DNA of 64,000 bases from Thalassospira profundimaris (GCF_003326675.1 NZ_JPWF01000005.1:1-64000), one strand, 5' to 3'. Counted from the stretch's first letter, positions 18,443 through 29,112 are shown. Numbers and translations: made by a program. Notes: generated from the letters alone by a model not told the origin.

Positions 18443-18456
18443 TAGACGTCTATACA
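18439..18456. promoter_or_regulatory. PhnF operator candidate between phnG and phnF
   Basis: TGTCTAGACGTCTATACA, an 18-base palindrome with a single mismatched pair around the core TAGACGTCTA. The position in the divergent phnG/phnF gap, the size and the dyad form suit a HutC-subfamily GntR repressor that controls both transcripts. A match to one half (TGTATAGAC) also occurs upstream of phnC at 7474. Confidence 0.72.
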
Positions 18457-18527
18457 TATTCACGTTATAAGACGATTTATCGAGCTTGGCAAAGGTCTTG
18501 CGGTGAAAGTTTTATGAACGGGGAAAA

Positions 18528-19244
18528 ATGATGGATTGGGAGCCGGGGCTATCTATCTGGAAACAAATTGAAAAACAGCTTTTGGCGGATATTGCCGAAG
18601 GTGTGTTTTCTCCAGGTGACAAAATGCCGACCGAGATGGAATTGGTCCGTCGTTTCGGGGTGAATCGCCACACGGTGCGCCGCGCCATGTCGGCACTTGT
18701 CGATACCAATGTTGTCCGGGTAGAGCAGGGGCGTGGCGCCTTCGTGCAGGAACAGATCCTTGATTACCCGTTGGGATCGAAGACCCGATTCTCCCAGATC
18801 GTGTCAGGGCGTCATCGTCTTCCCGATAAACGGTTGATCTCGTCCGAGGTGTTGAAGGCAAGTGTGACAGTCGCCCAGTTCCTTGATGTCAAACCGGGCA
18901 CGCGGGTGATTGAGCTGTTCTCGGTTTCCGAGGCAGACGGTGTGCCGCTTGCGGTGGCAACAAGTTATCTGCCCGCAGCCCGTTTTGACGGAATTGTCGA
19001 GATTTTCACCGAAACCAAATCCCTGACAGAGGCGCTTAAACGGTTTGGCATTGATGATTACAGCCGCAAAACGACCCGTATTTCTGCAGCCCTGCCGTCA
19101 TCACGTGTCGCAAGCTTGTTAAAGCAGGTCAAAAACCGTCCGGTGATTTCGACTGAAAGCGTCGATGTCGATTCTGCCGGGGTGCCAATTGAATATGGTG
19201 TAACGGCGTTTTCCAGTGATCGCGTGCAACTGATCGTCGAATAA
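18528..19244 (+). CDS. phnF: GntR/HutC family regulator of phosphonate genes
   Basis: A 238-residue protein with a GntR winged helix-turn-helix (about residues 8-75, with G-D-K-M-P-T-E-M-E-L-V-R-R-F-G-V-N-R-H-T-V-R-R-A) and a UTRA effector domain (about 95-235). The architecture and the location divergent from phnG are those of PhnF, a repressor of C-P lyase genes. The start is 18528 or the adjacent ATG at 18531, after a GGGG purine tract. The likely operator lies 72 bases upstream. Confidence 0.9.
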   Translation: MMDWEPGLSIWKQIEKQLLADIAEGVFSPGDKMPTEMELVRRFGVNRHTVRRAMSALVDTNVVRVEQGRGAFVQEQILDYPLGSKTRFSQIVSGRHRLPDKRLISSEVLKASVTVAQFLDVKPGTRVIELFSVSEADGVPLAVATSYLPAARFDGIVEIFTETKSLTEALKRFGIDDYSRKTTRISAALPSSRVASLLKQVKNRPVISTESVDVDSAGVPIEYGVTAFSSDRVQLIVE

Positions 19245-19363
19245 TTACGGGCTTTCGGTCGAGGAGACGGTGATTGTAAAACAACCCTTTTGCGAAAAGT
19301 CAGTTAACTCACTTTAATATATTTGATGCCCTGAGTTGCCGCGTTTCACCAAGGAAACGGGAA

Positions 19364-19999
19364 TTAATATTCCCGACCGGGGCGGGCTTTGTAGACCGGA
19401 AAACTTAGTTTGAACTTGATGGCGCAGGCCCGCAGCATAAAGGCGCAGAAGAATGCGATGAAGGCGATCGGGCCACGCGGCAGTTCCAGTATGGCTGTGC
19501 CAACCACATAGATGCTGGCGCCCAAAAGCGCGCAACTGATATAAATTTCCGGGCGCAAAATAAGCGGAATTTCGTTACAGACCACATCGCGGACCATGCC
19601 GCCGAAGGTTGCCGAAATCATACCAAGGATGATCGCAACAAGCGGCGAAACGCCAAGATTAAGGCCGATTGCCGCCCCCGTGACCCCAAACATCGCAAGG
19701 CCCAGCGCATCAAGCCAGATCAGGGCGACATAACGTCGTTCCACCAGATGGGCAGTGAAATAGGTAAAGACAGCTGCCCCGATACAGGTGATTACCCAGG
19801 CCGGGTCCCTGATCCAGAATACCGGAGTTGCCCCGGTGATGACATCGCGCACCGTGCCGCCACCAATCCCGGTAAAGGTCGCGATCAGGATGAAACCAAC
19901 AACATCCATCTGACGCCGGGATGCTTCGAGTGCACCGGTAATTGCAAAAACGGCAACACCTGCCAGTTCAAGCCAATAGATGATCTGGGTAATGGTCAT
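19364..19999 (-). CDS. TRIC-type cation channel family protein (UPF0126)
   Basis: A 211-residue membrane protein with about seven helices built from two related UPF0126 halves. Each half carries a G-G-x-V-R-D-like loop: G-I-G-G-G-T-V-R-D-V and F-G-G-M-V-R-D-V-V. Prokaryotic members (YadS/YicG) are related to trimeric intracellular cation channels and have been proposed to conduct K+ or glycine. The ATG at 19999 matches the family start; the longer frame would run into the LysR gene. It starts 11 bases after that gene ends. Confidence 0.88.
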   Translation of the reverse strand: MTITQIIYWLELAGVAVFAITGALEASRRQMDVVGFILIATFTGIGGGTVRDVITGATPVFWIRDPAWVITCIGAAVFTYFTAHLVERRYVALIWLDALGLAMFGVTGAAIGLNLGVSPLVAIILGMISATFGGMVRDVVCNEIPLILRPEIYISCALLGASIYVVGTAILELPRGPIAFIAFFCAFMLRACAIKFKLSFPVYKARPGREY

Positions 20000-20009
20000 G
20001 ACGCCCTGT

Positions 20010-20963
20010 CTAGCTTGTCTGTTGCGAAAGCGGCTGGTTTGAAGGTGTGCGCAGTTTGGCGGCGACAACATCTTCAAGCTGATCACGAAGCCATCTGTGC
20101 GACGGATCATGCTGATATCTTTGGTGCCAGCACATAAAGATCGGAAGATCGATTGTGCCGGGGGCAAGCGTGTCGAGTGGCATTGGCGCACGTGCAAAAT
20201 CACGCAGGGCATGTTGTTGCAAAAGGCTTGGCAAAGTTGCGATCATCTGACTGCCCCGCAGAAATTCGGCAATGGCGGTAAAGTTTGGCACCCGCAAGAC
20301 GATGTTACGAATAATCCCCTGATTTTCAAGCATATCATCGAATTCAAGAGTGCGGTTATTGCCATATCGCACGGTGATATGGCGGGCCGATAAATAGGCA
20401 TCGCTGCTTGCCGGGGTATCGCGCATCCCGGGATCGTAAAACACCATGTAGTGATCGGTCAGAAGGCGTTTTTGTACGATATCAACACCTTCGGGCGGGC
20501 GCGGAGAAATCAGAAGATCGCAGCGATTTTCGCGCAGTAATGCGGGGCCGGGCAAAAGGGATGGCACAACCGTCATCCGAGTATCGGCGAGTTGCCTTTC
20601 AAGGCTGGTAAACAGGCTGGGCAGCAACAGATCGCGTTGAAGATCATTTGCCGCAATGGTCAGGGACATGCGGGCATCGTGCGGATTGAAATCCGCACCG
20701 CTGGCAAAGGCCTGCATCTGATCAAGAAGAAAACGGGCCTGCTCGGCAAGGTTTTGCGCATGGGCGGTGGCGACAATGCCGCGCCCGGATTTGGTGAAAA
20801 GCGGATCGCGCATGATCCGGCGCAGCTTGGTCAGGTTATGGCTGACCGCTGATTGCGTCACGCCAAGCCGTTCGGCGGCTGCTGTGACCGATCCTTCTTC
20901 AAGGACGGCCAGAAACAACCGTAAAGCATGGCCGTCCAGTTCCAAATGATCAAAATTGCTCAT
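20010..20963 (-). CDS. LysR family regulator divergent from pcaHG
   Basis: A 317-residue LysR regulator with an N-terminal helix-turn-helix (about residues 10-70, G-V-T-Q-S-A-V-S-H-N-L-T-K-L-R) and a C-terminal effector domain of the NodD/NahR-like subgroup. It sits divergent from protocatechuate dioxygenase, with a TGCAT-N7-ATGCA dyad in the gap, and probably controls it. The N-terminus does not resemble the PcaQ regulators usual in alphaproteobacteria, so it is not named pcaQ. Confidence 0.9.
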   Translation of the reverse strand: MSNFDHLELDGHALRLFLAVLEEGSVTAAAERLGVTQSAVSHNLTKLRRIMRDPLFTKSGRGIVATAHAQNLAEQARFLLDQMQAFASGADFNPHDARMSLTIAANDLQRDLLLPSLFTSLERQLADTRMTVVPSLLPGPALLRENRCDLLISPRPPEGVDIVQKRLLTDHYMVFYDPGMRDTPASSDAYLSARHITVRYGNNRTLEFDDMLENQGIIRNIVLRVPNFTAIAEFLRGSQMIATLPSLLQQHALRDFARAPMPLDTLAPGTIDLPIFMCWHQRYQHDPSHRWLRDQLEDVVAAKLRTPSNQPLSQQTS

Positions 20964-20981
20964 GAATTAAATGATAAATCA

Positions 20982-20998
20982 TGCATTTATTTTATGCA
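20982..20998. promoter_or_regulatory. LysR-type operator candidate for pcaHG
   Basis: TGCAT-N7-ATGCA, a perfect 5-bp inverted repeat with a 7-base spacer and an AT-rich centre. It lies 19 bases before the regulator start and 67 bases before pcaH, as expected for a LysR site controlling a divergent promoter pair. Confidence 0.6.
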
Positions 20999-21016
20999 AT
21001 CGGCTGCGCAGGATGA

Positions 21017-21778
<762 letters not shown>

Positions 21779-21781
21779 TCC

Positions 21782-22411
21782 ATGGTGCAGTCACTCGATT
21801 ATCTCAAAGAAACGGCATCCCAGACGGCGGGCCCCTATGTCCATATCGGCTTGATCCCGAAACAGGCGGGCTTTGATATCTTTGAAAACAATTTCACCAA
21901 TATCATGGCCGATGAAAACACCCGCGGAGAACGGATTGTCATCGAAGGGCGGGTTGTTGATGGAACGGGTACGCCGCTTCGCGATGCCCTTCTTGAAATA
22001 TGGCAGGCTAATTCGGACGGTCGCTATAACCATGAACTGGACCGCCAGCGTAAAGGCGAGGTTGATGCCGATTTTCGCGGTTGGGGCCGTACGGGCATTG
22101 ATTTTGATACGGCTATTTATCGCTTTGAAACCATCAAGCCGGGCGTGGTTGGTGGACGTAACGGACGTGATATGGCCCCGCATATCAATTTCTGGATTGT
22201 GGCGCGTGGCATCAATATCGGGCTTAACACCCGGATGTATTTTGACGACGAACAGGATGCCAATGCAGTCGATCCGGTTTTGAACCTGATCGAGCAAACC
22301 GAACGCCGTAAAACCCTGATCGCGACGCGCGATGATAGCGGGCCTATGCCGGTCTATCGTTTTGATATTGTTCTACAAGGCGAAAACGAAACCGTGTTCT
22401 TTGATGTCTGA
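21782..22411 (+). CDS. pcaG: Protocatechuate 3,4-dioxygenase alpha subunit
   Basis: A 209-residue alpha subunit, homologous to PcaH but lacking the iron-ligand set, as normal for PcaG. The N-terminal T-A-S-Q-T-A-G-P-Y-V-H-I-G pattern and the W-Q-A-N-S-D-G-R-Y-N-H segment identify it. It forms the (alpha-beta) protomer with PcaH. The transcript closes at the hairpin just downstream. Confidence 0.95.
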   Translation: MVQSLDYLKETASQTAGPYVHIGLIPKQAGFDIFENNFTNIMADENTRGERIVIEGRVVDGTGTPLRDALLEIWQANSDGRYNHELDRQRKGEVDADFRGWGRTGIDFDTAIYRFETIKPGVVGGRNGRDMAPHINFWIVARGINIGLNTRMYFDDEQDANAVDPVLNLIEQTERRKTLIATRDDSGPMPVYRFDIVLQGENETVFFDV

Positions 22412-22445
22412 TCGACATTCAAAACGGTTCGAACGACAATGAAAA

Positions 22446-22476
22446 AGGCGGTCCTGTTTATGGACCGTCTTTTTTT
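22446..22476 (+). terminator. Terminator after pcaHG
   Basis: Nine-bp stem AGGCGGTCC / GGACCGTCT (one G-T pair) with a 7-base loop and six following T. Confidence 0.82.
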
Positions 22477-22612
22477 GTTGGATTTGCTTCTTAAAAACAG
22501 TAGCGCTCGTTCCCATATCCCGGACAATGTCGGCAAACTGAAAAAGTTTGTCGCACCGAGGACAGCCGAAATTCAAAAAATGTCCCGGTTTCGGAGAGTG
22601 AGAGGATAAGCC

Positions 22613-24283
22613 TTGGGTAAGATCTTGCAGGTCGGGATCCGTGTGCAAGTCGCACTGGCAACCGCGCTGATGGTTGTTTGCTTGGCGGCGTTGATGAGCT
22701 TTGTCGTCGGCAAACGCTCTGGCTCGGATTTGCAAAACCAGATTGGCTTGGGTGTTTCTGACATTGCCCGTCAGATGGCTGACGAACTTGACCGCACCAT
22801 GTGGACGCATCGTGGCGAGGTATCGGTTCTCAGCACGCTAAGCGTCCTTCGTGAGCTGCAAGATACGCAGGAAATCAGTTCGATCATCAACCGTCTGCGC
22901 CGGGAAATTCCGATCTTTACCTGGATCGGGGTGCTGGATCGCGACGGTACGGTGGTTGCCGCAACTGGGGACCTTTTGGTCGGGGCGAATATCGCCCAGC
23001 GCCCTGTCTTTCAGTATGGCAAAAACGGTCAGTTCATTGGTGATGTCCATGACGCCAAATTGCTGGCGGAAAAGTTCCCGCTTTATAATGGCGAACCGAT
23101 CCAGTTCGTGGATATCGCGGTGCCCCTTTATAACGAGGATGACGAATTTACCGGCGTTCTGGCAACGCATCTCAGTTGGGAATGGGCCGATACCGTCCGC
23201 AAATCCCTGTTTAGTGGGCAGGGCATCCATCAGAATGTCGATATTTTCGTGGTTGCTCAGGATGGAACTGTTTTGCTTGGCGCTGATGGCGGGTTGGTCG
23301 GGGCCAAGCTTGATCTTGATGCGCTCGGCGAAGCGCAGCGCAACCATATCGGTTGGAAAATCAATACATGGTCGGATGGCGAAGAATACCTGACCGGCTA
23401 TGCCCCCGCAGATGGTCATCTTGACTATGACGGATTGAACTGGTCGATCCTTGTCCGGCAGCATGTCGACGATGCGTTGGCACCCGTGCATCAATTGCGC
23501 CGCGATATTCTGTTGTGGGGCGTTGTTCTTGCGGCCGTGTTCAGTTTCATCTCCTGGTGGGCGGCGGGTTTCCTGGTCGGGCCGATTGGCAAAATGGCCA
23601 ATGCGATCGAAGCAATGAAACGCGGCGAGATCGACAAATTGCCCGATGTCCAAGGTGCTCGCGAAATCAATATTCTGTCCAGAAGCTTGCAGGCCCTGTT
23701 GGCAAAACTGACAGAGAAGGACGCGGCCCTTGGCGAGATGCAACATATCGCCCATCACGACAAGCTGACCGGGCTTGGCAACCGCTTGGCGCTGGACGTC
23801 TATTTCGAACATGCGATTGCCCGTGCCGACCGCAAAAAAGGTGAACTTGCCGTCCTGATGCTTGATCTGGATGACTTCAAACCGATCAATGACCGCTTCG
23901 GTCATGCGGCGGGGGATGACGTCCTGCGCGAAGTCGCCAAACGGTTGCGCCGTTGTGTGCGCGGTGGTGATCTTGTTGCCCGTCTTGGCGGCGATGAAAT
24001 GGTTCTTGTCTGCAACGTCGAGCAGGACGGTGCCGCCGAGGCCACCATGCTGGCCGAACGGATATTGCACGAAATTCTTATGCCGTTCATCACCGGTGGT
24101 AACCGGGTATCGATCAATATGAGTATCGGTATCTCGCTATATCCCGGACACAGCCAACAGCCTGATCAGCTTCTTGAAAATGCAGATTCTGCCCTGTATG
24201 TGGCAAAGGCGCGTGGCAAGAATGGTTATGTCCTGTATTCGGATGACATGGCCCAGCAAGAAATCAAACCGTCGCGGGCCTGA
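22613..24283 (+). CDS. Membrane diguanylate cyclase with periplasmic sensor domain
   Basis: A 556-residue protein. One helix near residues 10-31, a long periplasmic Cache-like sensor (about 35-295), a second helix (about 302-325), a HAMP-like linker, then a GGDEF domain (about 375-545). The active loop reads G-G-D-E-M rather than G-G-D-E-F but keeps the catalytic acids. An inhibitory-site R-G-G-D lies five residues before it, so feedback inhibition by c-di-GMP is expected. The TTG start at 22613 follows AGAGGA with good spacing. The ligand is unknown. Confidence 0.88.
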   Translation: MGKILQVGIRVQVALATALMVVCLAALMSFVVGKRSGSDLQNQIGLGVSDIARQMADELDRTMWTHRGEVSVLSTLSVLRELQDTQEISSIINRLRREIPIFTWIGVLDRDGTVVAATGDLLVGANIAQRPVFQYGKNGQFIGDVHDAKLLAEKFPLYNGEPIQFVDIAVPLYNEDDEFTGVLATHLSWEWADTVRKSLFSGQGIHQNVDIFVVAQDGTVLLGADGGLVGAKLDLDALGEAQRNHIGWKINTWSDGEEYLTGYAPADGHLDYDGLNWSILVRQHVDDALAPVHQLRRDILLWGVVLAAVFSFISWWAAGFLVGPIGKMANAIEAMKRGEIDKLPDVQGAREINILSRSLQALLAKLTEKDAALGEMQHIAHHDKLTGLGNRLALDVYFEHAIARADRKKGELAVLMLDLDDFKPINDRFGHAAGDDVLREVAKRLRRCVRGGDLVARLGGDEMVLVCNVEQDGAAEATMLAERILHEILMPFITGGNRVSINMSIGISLYPGHSQQPDQLLENADSALYVAKARGKNGYVLYSDDMAQQEIKPSRA

Positions 24284-24394
24284 CCGCGTATGCTTTTTAT
24301 CCAAATTCATCCAAACTGTGATCTTCTTTGCTGAATGACGCCGTATCATTCAGGTTTTCTTGACTTTGCAACAGGGCGTCGCAATAAGCATTTC

Positions 24395-25144
24395 ATGACA
24401 GTTTCATCAGAAAAAGAACTCGACCATATGCGTCGGATTGGCCGGATTTGTGCGCGCGCCCGCGATATTATGGGGGCTGCTGCTGTTCCGGGAATTACCA
24501 CGGCCGAACTTGATCATATCGGCCGCAAGGTGCTTGAAGATGCGGGGGCGATTTCTGCGCCGGAAAGCGAATATAAATTCCCCGGTGCGACTTGCATCAG
24601 TGTGAATGAAGCGGTGGCACACGGCATTCCCGGTGATCAGGTTCTTGCCGATGGCGATCTGGTCAATATTGATGTGTCTGCATCCCTTGATGGCTATTTT
24701 TCCGATACCGGGGCCAGCTTCATTTGTGGCACAGCCAAGCCCGAAATCGTCAAGCTGTGCGAAGACGGCAAAAAGGCGATGTGGGCCGGGATCAAAGTCG
24801 TACGTGACAAGGCCCCGATCCGCGAAATCGGGCTAAAGATCGAGAGCTTTGCGCGCAAGGGCGGCTATACCCTGATCCGTAATTTGGCCAGCCACGGCAT
24901 TGGCAAGTCCCTGCATGAACATCCCCATACCATTCCGACTTGGGATGATCCCAAGGAACGCCGGTCGCTGAAAAAGGGGCAGGTGATTACGATTGAACCG
25001 TTCCTGTCCTATGGTGCGAAATGGGCACTTGATGGGGAGGATGGCTGGACCCTGTTTGCCGATACCGGCGATGCCACAGTGCAGTATGAACATACCCTTG
25101 TTGTCACCGATAAGGGTTATGAGATCATGACGCTGGGCGGGTAA
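24395..25144 (+). CDS. map: Type I methionine aminopeptidase
   Basis: A 249-residue metallopeptidase that removes the initiator methionine from nascent proteins. The five metal ligands are seen in V-N-I-D-V / Y-F-S-D-T-G, the His of A-S-H-G-I-G, the Glu of I-T-I-E-P-F and the Glu of Y-E-H-T-L. The ATG at 24395 starts M-T-V-S-S-E-K-E-L-D-H-M-R; the extra 20 residues from 24335 have no family support. No zinc-finger extension is present. Monocistronic. Confidence 0.94.
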   Translation: MTVSSEKELDHMRRIGRICARARDIMGAAAVPGITTAELDHIGRKVLEDAGAISAPESEYKFPGATCISVNEAVAHGIPGDQVLADGDLVNIDVSASLDGYFSDTGASFICGTAKPEIVKLCEDGKKAMWAGIKVVRDKAPIREIGLKIESFARKGGYTLIRNLASHGIGKSLHEHPHTIPTWDDPKERRSLKKGQVITIEPFLSYGAKWALDGEDGWTLFADTGDATVQYEHTLVVTDKGYEIMTLGG

Positions 25145-25158
25145 CCATATTGCAAAAT

Positions 25159-25186
25159 GCTGCAATTCATGTTGCAGCGTCTTTTT
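25159..25186 (+). terminator. Terminator after map
   Basis: Seven-bp stem GCTGCAA / TTGCAGC with a six-base loop, followed by GTC and five T. A second, stronger hairpin follows immediately. Confidence 0.7.
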
Positions 25187-25193
25187 GCAGCAA

Positions 25194-25224
25194 AAAAGCC
25201 GCCCGTATGATTCGGGCGGCTTTT
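25194..25224. terminator. Bidirectional terminator between map and glcB
   Basis: Twelve-bp stem AAAAGCCGCCCG / CGGGCGGCTTTT with a 7-base loop. It is A- and T-flanked, so it can stop transcripts from both convergent genes. Confidence 0.85.
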
Positions 25225-25248
25225 GTTTTGGCATAGACGAACAGTGGC

Positions 25249-27441
25249 TTATGCGCCGTATTTCGCCTTGGCTTCGCGGCGACGGGCATGAAGAACCGGC
25301 TCGGTATAGCCGTTCGGCTGTTCGCGACCTTTGAACACCAGATCACAGGCCGCAGCAAAGGCAACGCTGTCATCAAAATTCGGGGCCATATCACGATAGG
25401 TCGGGTCACCGGCATTCTGTTTGTCAACGACGGCGGCCATACGCTTCATGGTTTCCATCACCTGTTCTTCGGTGCAGAGACCATGATGGAGCCAGTTTGC
25501 GATGTGCTGGCTTGAAATACGCAGTGTCGCACGGTCTTCCATCAGACCGACATCATTGATGTCCGGAACCTTGGAACAACCCACACCACTATCGATCCAG
25601 CGGACAACGTAACCGAGGATGCCCTGTGCGTTGTTATCAAGTTCTTCCTGAATTTCGCTTGGCATCGGTTTGGTGTCACCCATGCGCGGGATCGCCAGAA
25701 TGTCATCAAGGCTTGCGCGTCCGCGTTTGCCGATTTCGTCCTGTACGGCACGCACATCAATCTGGTGATAATGCATGACATGCAGGGTTGCCGCCGTCGG
25801 GGATGGAACCCAGGCACAGTTCGCACCGGCTTTCGGATGGCCGATTTTGGCAACCATCATTTCCGCCATACGGTCCGGCTTGGCCCACATGCCCTTACCA
25901 ATCTGGGCAATACCCTTCATGCCGCATTCAAGGCCGACATCAACGTTCCAGTTTTCATATGCCGAAATCCAGTACTGGTCCTTCATGGCTTCCTTGCGGA
26001 CAACCGGGCCTGCTTCCATGCTGGTATGGATTTCATCGCCGGTACGATCAAGGAAGCCGGTATTGATGAAAACAACGCGGTCCTTGGCAGCGCGGATGCA
26101 TTCTTTAAGGTTCACCGTGGTGCGGCGTTCCTCGTCCATGATGCCGACCTTAAGAGTATTTTCCGGAACATTGATCGCGCCTTCGACAAAGGCAAACAGA
26201 TCATTGGTCAGGGCGACTTCCTCGGGGCCGTGCATTTTCGGCTTCACGATATAGACACTGCCATGACGGGAATTCGAAAGTTCGTTCTTGCCTTCAACGT
26301 CATGTTTGGAAATCAGGCCGGTGATCATCGCATCCAGGAAGCCTTCGGGCACTTCATTGCCATCGGCATCAAGGATCGCGTCCGAGGTCATCAAATGACC
26401 GACGTTACGCACCAGCATCAGGCTGCGACCCGGAAGAACAACTTCGTTGCCGTCAAAGCCCTGATACGAACGATCAGCATTCAGGCGACGGGTAACGGTC
26501 TTGCCACCCTTGTCGAACTTTTCTTCCAGCGTGCCTTTCATCAGGCCAAGCCAGTTGCGATAGACAAGGGTCTTGTCCTCGGCGTCAACAGCGGCAACCG
26601 AATCTTCGCAATCCTGAATGGTGGTCAAAGCCGATTCCAGAATGACGTCACAGACGCCCGCGGCATGTTCCTTGCCAATCGGGTGGGTTGGATCAATGCG
26701 GATTTCGACATGAAGACCATGGTTGCGCAGAAGGATTTCCGAAAGGACACCGTCCTTGTCGTTATAACCGATGAATTGCGACGGCTGTGCCAATGCGCTT
26801 TCGCTGCCATCGGTAAGGGTCACGACAAGCGTCCACCATCCTGAACCGTCTTCGCGCACTTCGTATTTTGCGGCATCGGCATGTTTGCCACTGGCAAGCG
26901 GAATGGCTTTATCAAGGAACTCTGCGGCATAGGCCACAACTGCTGCGCCGCGTTTCGGGTTAAAGCCCTTGGACTTTTCCTTGCCGTCGGTTTCGTCGAT
27001 GACATCCGTGCCATAAAGCGCGTCATAAAGGCTGCCCCAGCGCGCATTCGCCGCATTCAGTGCGTAACGGGCATTCATGACCGGAACCACAAGCTGCGGG
27101 CCAGCAACGCGGGCAATTTCCGGATCCACATTGGTGGTTCCGATATAGAAATCTTCGCCTTCCGGAAGCAGATAGCCGATCTCGGTCAGGAATTCCTTAT
27201 AGGCCGCAGGATCGCGTGCCTGATCCTGACGCGACAGGTGCCATTCATCAATTTTTGCCTGCAGCTCGTCACGCTTTGCCAACAGCGCCTTGTTGCGCGG
27301 GCCAAGCTCGGTAACGAGTTTCTCAAACGACGCCCAGAACTGATCTGCACTGATCCCGGTGCCGGGAATGATTTCGTTGGCAACCAGATCATGCAAAACA
27401 GTTGCAATCTGAAGGCCACCTTTTTGAATGCGTTGGGTCAT
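25249..27441 (-). CDS. glcB: Malate synthase G
   Basis: A 730-residue enzyme of malate synthase G length, condensing glyoxylate with acetyl-CoA to malate in the glyoxylate/glycolate pathway. Family blocks include [16 protein letters not shown] and [31 protein letters not shown] and the late A-N-W-L-H-H-G segment are also present. The C-terminus ends in R-R-R-E-A-K-A-K-Y. No isocitrate lyase is nearby. A long dyad lies 154 bases upstream of the start and may be its operator. Confidence 0.97.
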   Translation of the reverse strand: MTQRIQKGGLQIATVLHDLVANEIIPGTGISADQFWASFEKLVTELGPRNKALLAKRDELQAKIDEWHLSRQDQARDPAAYKEFLTEIGYLLPEGEDFYIGTTNVDPEIARVAGPQLVVPVMNARYALNAANARWGSLYDALYGTDVIDETDGKEKSKGFNPKRGAAVVAYAAEFLDKAIPLASGKHADAAKYEVREDGSGWWTLVVTLTDGSESALAQPSQFIGYNDKDGVLSEILLRNHGLHVEIRIDPTHPIGKEHAAGVCDVILESALTTIQDCEDSVAAVDAEDKTLVYRNWLGLMKGTLEEKFDKGGKTVTRRLNADRSYQGFDGNEVVLPGRSLMLVRNVGHLMTSDAILDADGNEVPEGFLDAMITGLISKHDVEGKNELSNSRHGSVYIVKPKMHGPEEVALTNDLFAFVEGAINVPENTLKVGIMDEERRTTVNLKECIRAAKDRVVFINTGFLDRTGDEIHTSMEAGPVVRKEAMKDQYWISAYENWNVDVGLECGMKGIAQIGKGMWAKPDRMAEMMVAKIGHPKAGANCAWVPSPTAATLHVMHYHQIDVRAVQDEIGKRGRASLDDILAIPRMGDTKPMPSEIQEELDNNAQGILGYVVRWIDSGVGCSKVPDINDVGLMEDRATLRISSQHIANWLHHGLCTEEQVMETMKRMAAVVDKQNAGDPTYRDMAPNFDDSVAFAAACDLVFKGREQPNGYTEPVLHARRREAKAKYGA

Positions 27442-27590
27442 GTGTTTCTCTCACCAGACTTGGAACCGCCGCGGGTGTCGGGACTGTGCCCGCATGTCGG
27501 GATATGATCCCTGTTACCTGCCCGCGCTTTCATTTGCCCCAACATATGGGTTGGAGACCCGGCGGGTCCACAGCCGGTTTCATTATTATG

Positions 27591-27620
27591 GGATGTTTTC
27601 CGTATTATGGAAAACGATCC
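27591..27620. promoter_or_regulatory. Dyad upstream of glcB, candidate operator
   Basis: GTTTTCC-GTATTAT-GGAAAAC (27595-27615) is a perfect 7-bp inverted repeat. Outer arms GGAT and ATCC extend it to 11 paired bases with one unpaired G. It lies between glcB and the MFS gene end, so it most likely serves glcB. The binding factor is unknown. Confidence 0.5.
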
Positions 27621-27702
27621 GGCTGGTTGATGTCAGGCATGTGGCAGCAAGGGGGACGCAATGACCGGATTGAATCCGGTTACTTCACATGCGCGACCAT
27701 CC

Positions 27703-29112
27703 TTATTTGGAATTGGTTTTGTCCGCCGAATCAGATGGTTGATCTTCACCCTCGACCGGAACCTGACCGATATCATCGGGATGGGCTGTGCCATCAGGTG
27801 TCATCATTTCGGCAATTTCGTCCGGATCACGCGGAACAGAGGTTGATGCAGCATTGTCGTGCGGAGTCTGACCGGGATCATCCGTGATCGGGGACAATTC
27901 AAATGCCATGGGCGTTGTGCGCGGCACGGCAACGAATTGGCCCTGTTCCTCGATGCTGATGCGACGGCCAAAACCGGCGCGATAGATTGCAAAACTTGCA
28001 ACGCAAATGCCGACAATCGCAAAAAATACCGGAAGCGCCCAAGGTCCCATATGGCCGATGGCGCTTGCCCCCAAAAGCGGGCCGGTTGCCGCCGATGCGC
28101 CATAAATGATCAGAAGCCCGCCCGATGCCGGAACAATGTCCTCGGGTTCGAGATAATCGTTCACATAGGCCACGGCCAATCCATAGATTGGCATAATGAA
28201 TACGCCCGTAATGCCGCCCCAAAGTGTCAAATTGCTGCGGATCAGTTCGGGTGCCGCAAGCGGCAACAATCCGCAAATCGCGAGCCCGAACAGCACAACA
28301 ATCATCACATATTGGCGCGGCACCATGTCGGAAATTTTGCCAATCGGGAACTGCATGATCATGCCACCCAGAATGACAAAGAACATGAAATACGCAACGT
28401 CATGGGTCGGTAAGCCGAGACTGGCGGCAAAGACCGGACCGACACCGTAAATAGCACCGGACAGCACACCGGCCCCCGATGCGGCAACAAATCCAAGCGG
28501 GGAAATATTGTAAAGGCGGCGGAATGTCATGCGTTCGCCGCTGACCGCGGTGGGTGGTGGCTGACGGGTCAGGGCAAGCGGTACCAACGAAAGGGACAAC
28601 AGAACAGACGCAACCGTAAACAGCTCAAAACTGCTGATCGGGGAGACATTCAGAAGCAACTGACCAATTGCCAGACCGCCAAGTGATACAGTCATGTAAA
28701 TGGCAATTGTGCCGCCGCGCGACGTATTGTCCGCCTGCGCATTCAGCCAGCTTTCAATCACCAGATAAAGCCCCGATACACAAAGCCCGGTCAGCGCACG
28801 AAACAGTGACCAGGTGATCGGATCAACAAAAACCGCATGCAGCAACGTAATGGCCGAACCGGTTGATGCCAGCGCGGCAAAGGTTCGAATATGCCCGACC
28901 CGGTTAACAAGACTTGCCCCCCAGATAATCCCGGCGACAAAGCCGATATAATAGGACGCCATGATAATACCGGTGAAGATCGGTGCGAATCCTTCGGCGG
29001 ATGCACGCAACGCCAAAAGGGATGATTGCAATGACGCACCACTGTTAAGCGCAAAAGCTGCAAACAGGGTGGCGGACAATGCAATAATCAGTGCGACCGG
29101 CGAGCGCGGCAT
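27703..29112 (-). CDS. MFS transporter (YcaD-like) with long cytoplasmic tail
   Basis: A 469-residue major facilitator protein with about 12 helices in the first 390 residues. The YcaD-type features include Y-I-G-F-V-A-G near helix 2, L-V-I-E-S-W-L-N-A in helix 4-5 and Y-G-L-A-V-A-Y-V-N-D near helix 10. The last 70 or so residues are hydrophilic, rich in Asp, Pro and Thr, and probably disordered. The substrate is unknown. It is transcribed alone. Confidence 0.88.
   Translation of the reverse strand: MPRSPVALIIALSATLFAAFALNSGASLQSSLLALRASAEGFAPIFTGIIMASYYIGFVAGIIWGASLVNRVGHIRTFAALASTGSAITLLHAVFVDPITWSLFRALTGLCVSGLYLVIESWLNAQADNTSRGGTIAIYMTVSLGGLAIGQLLLNVSPISSFELFTVASVLLSLSLVPLALTRQPPPTAVSGERMTFRRLYNISPLGFVAASGAGVLSGAIYGVGPVFAASLGLPTHDVAYFMFFVILGGMIMQFPIGKISDMVPRQYVMIVVLFGLAICGLLPLAAPELIRSNLTLWGGITGVFIMPIYGLAVAYVNDYLEPEDIVPASGGLLIIYGASAATGPLLGASAIGHMGPWALPVFFAIVGICVASFAIYRAGFGRRISIEEQGQFVAVPRTTPMAFELSPITDDPGQTPHDNAASTSVPRDPDEIAEMMTPDGTAHPDDIGQVPVEGEDQPSDSADKTNSK

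Noticed and set aside
22838..24070. 410-codon frame opposite the Cache-GGDEF gene
   Set aside because: The plus-strand frame contains all GGDEF motifs; this is its shadow.
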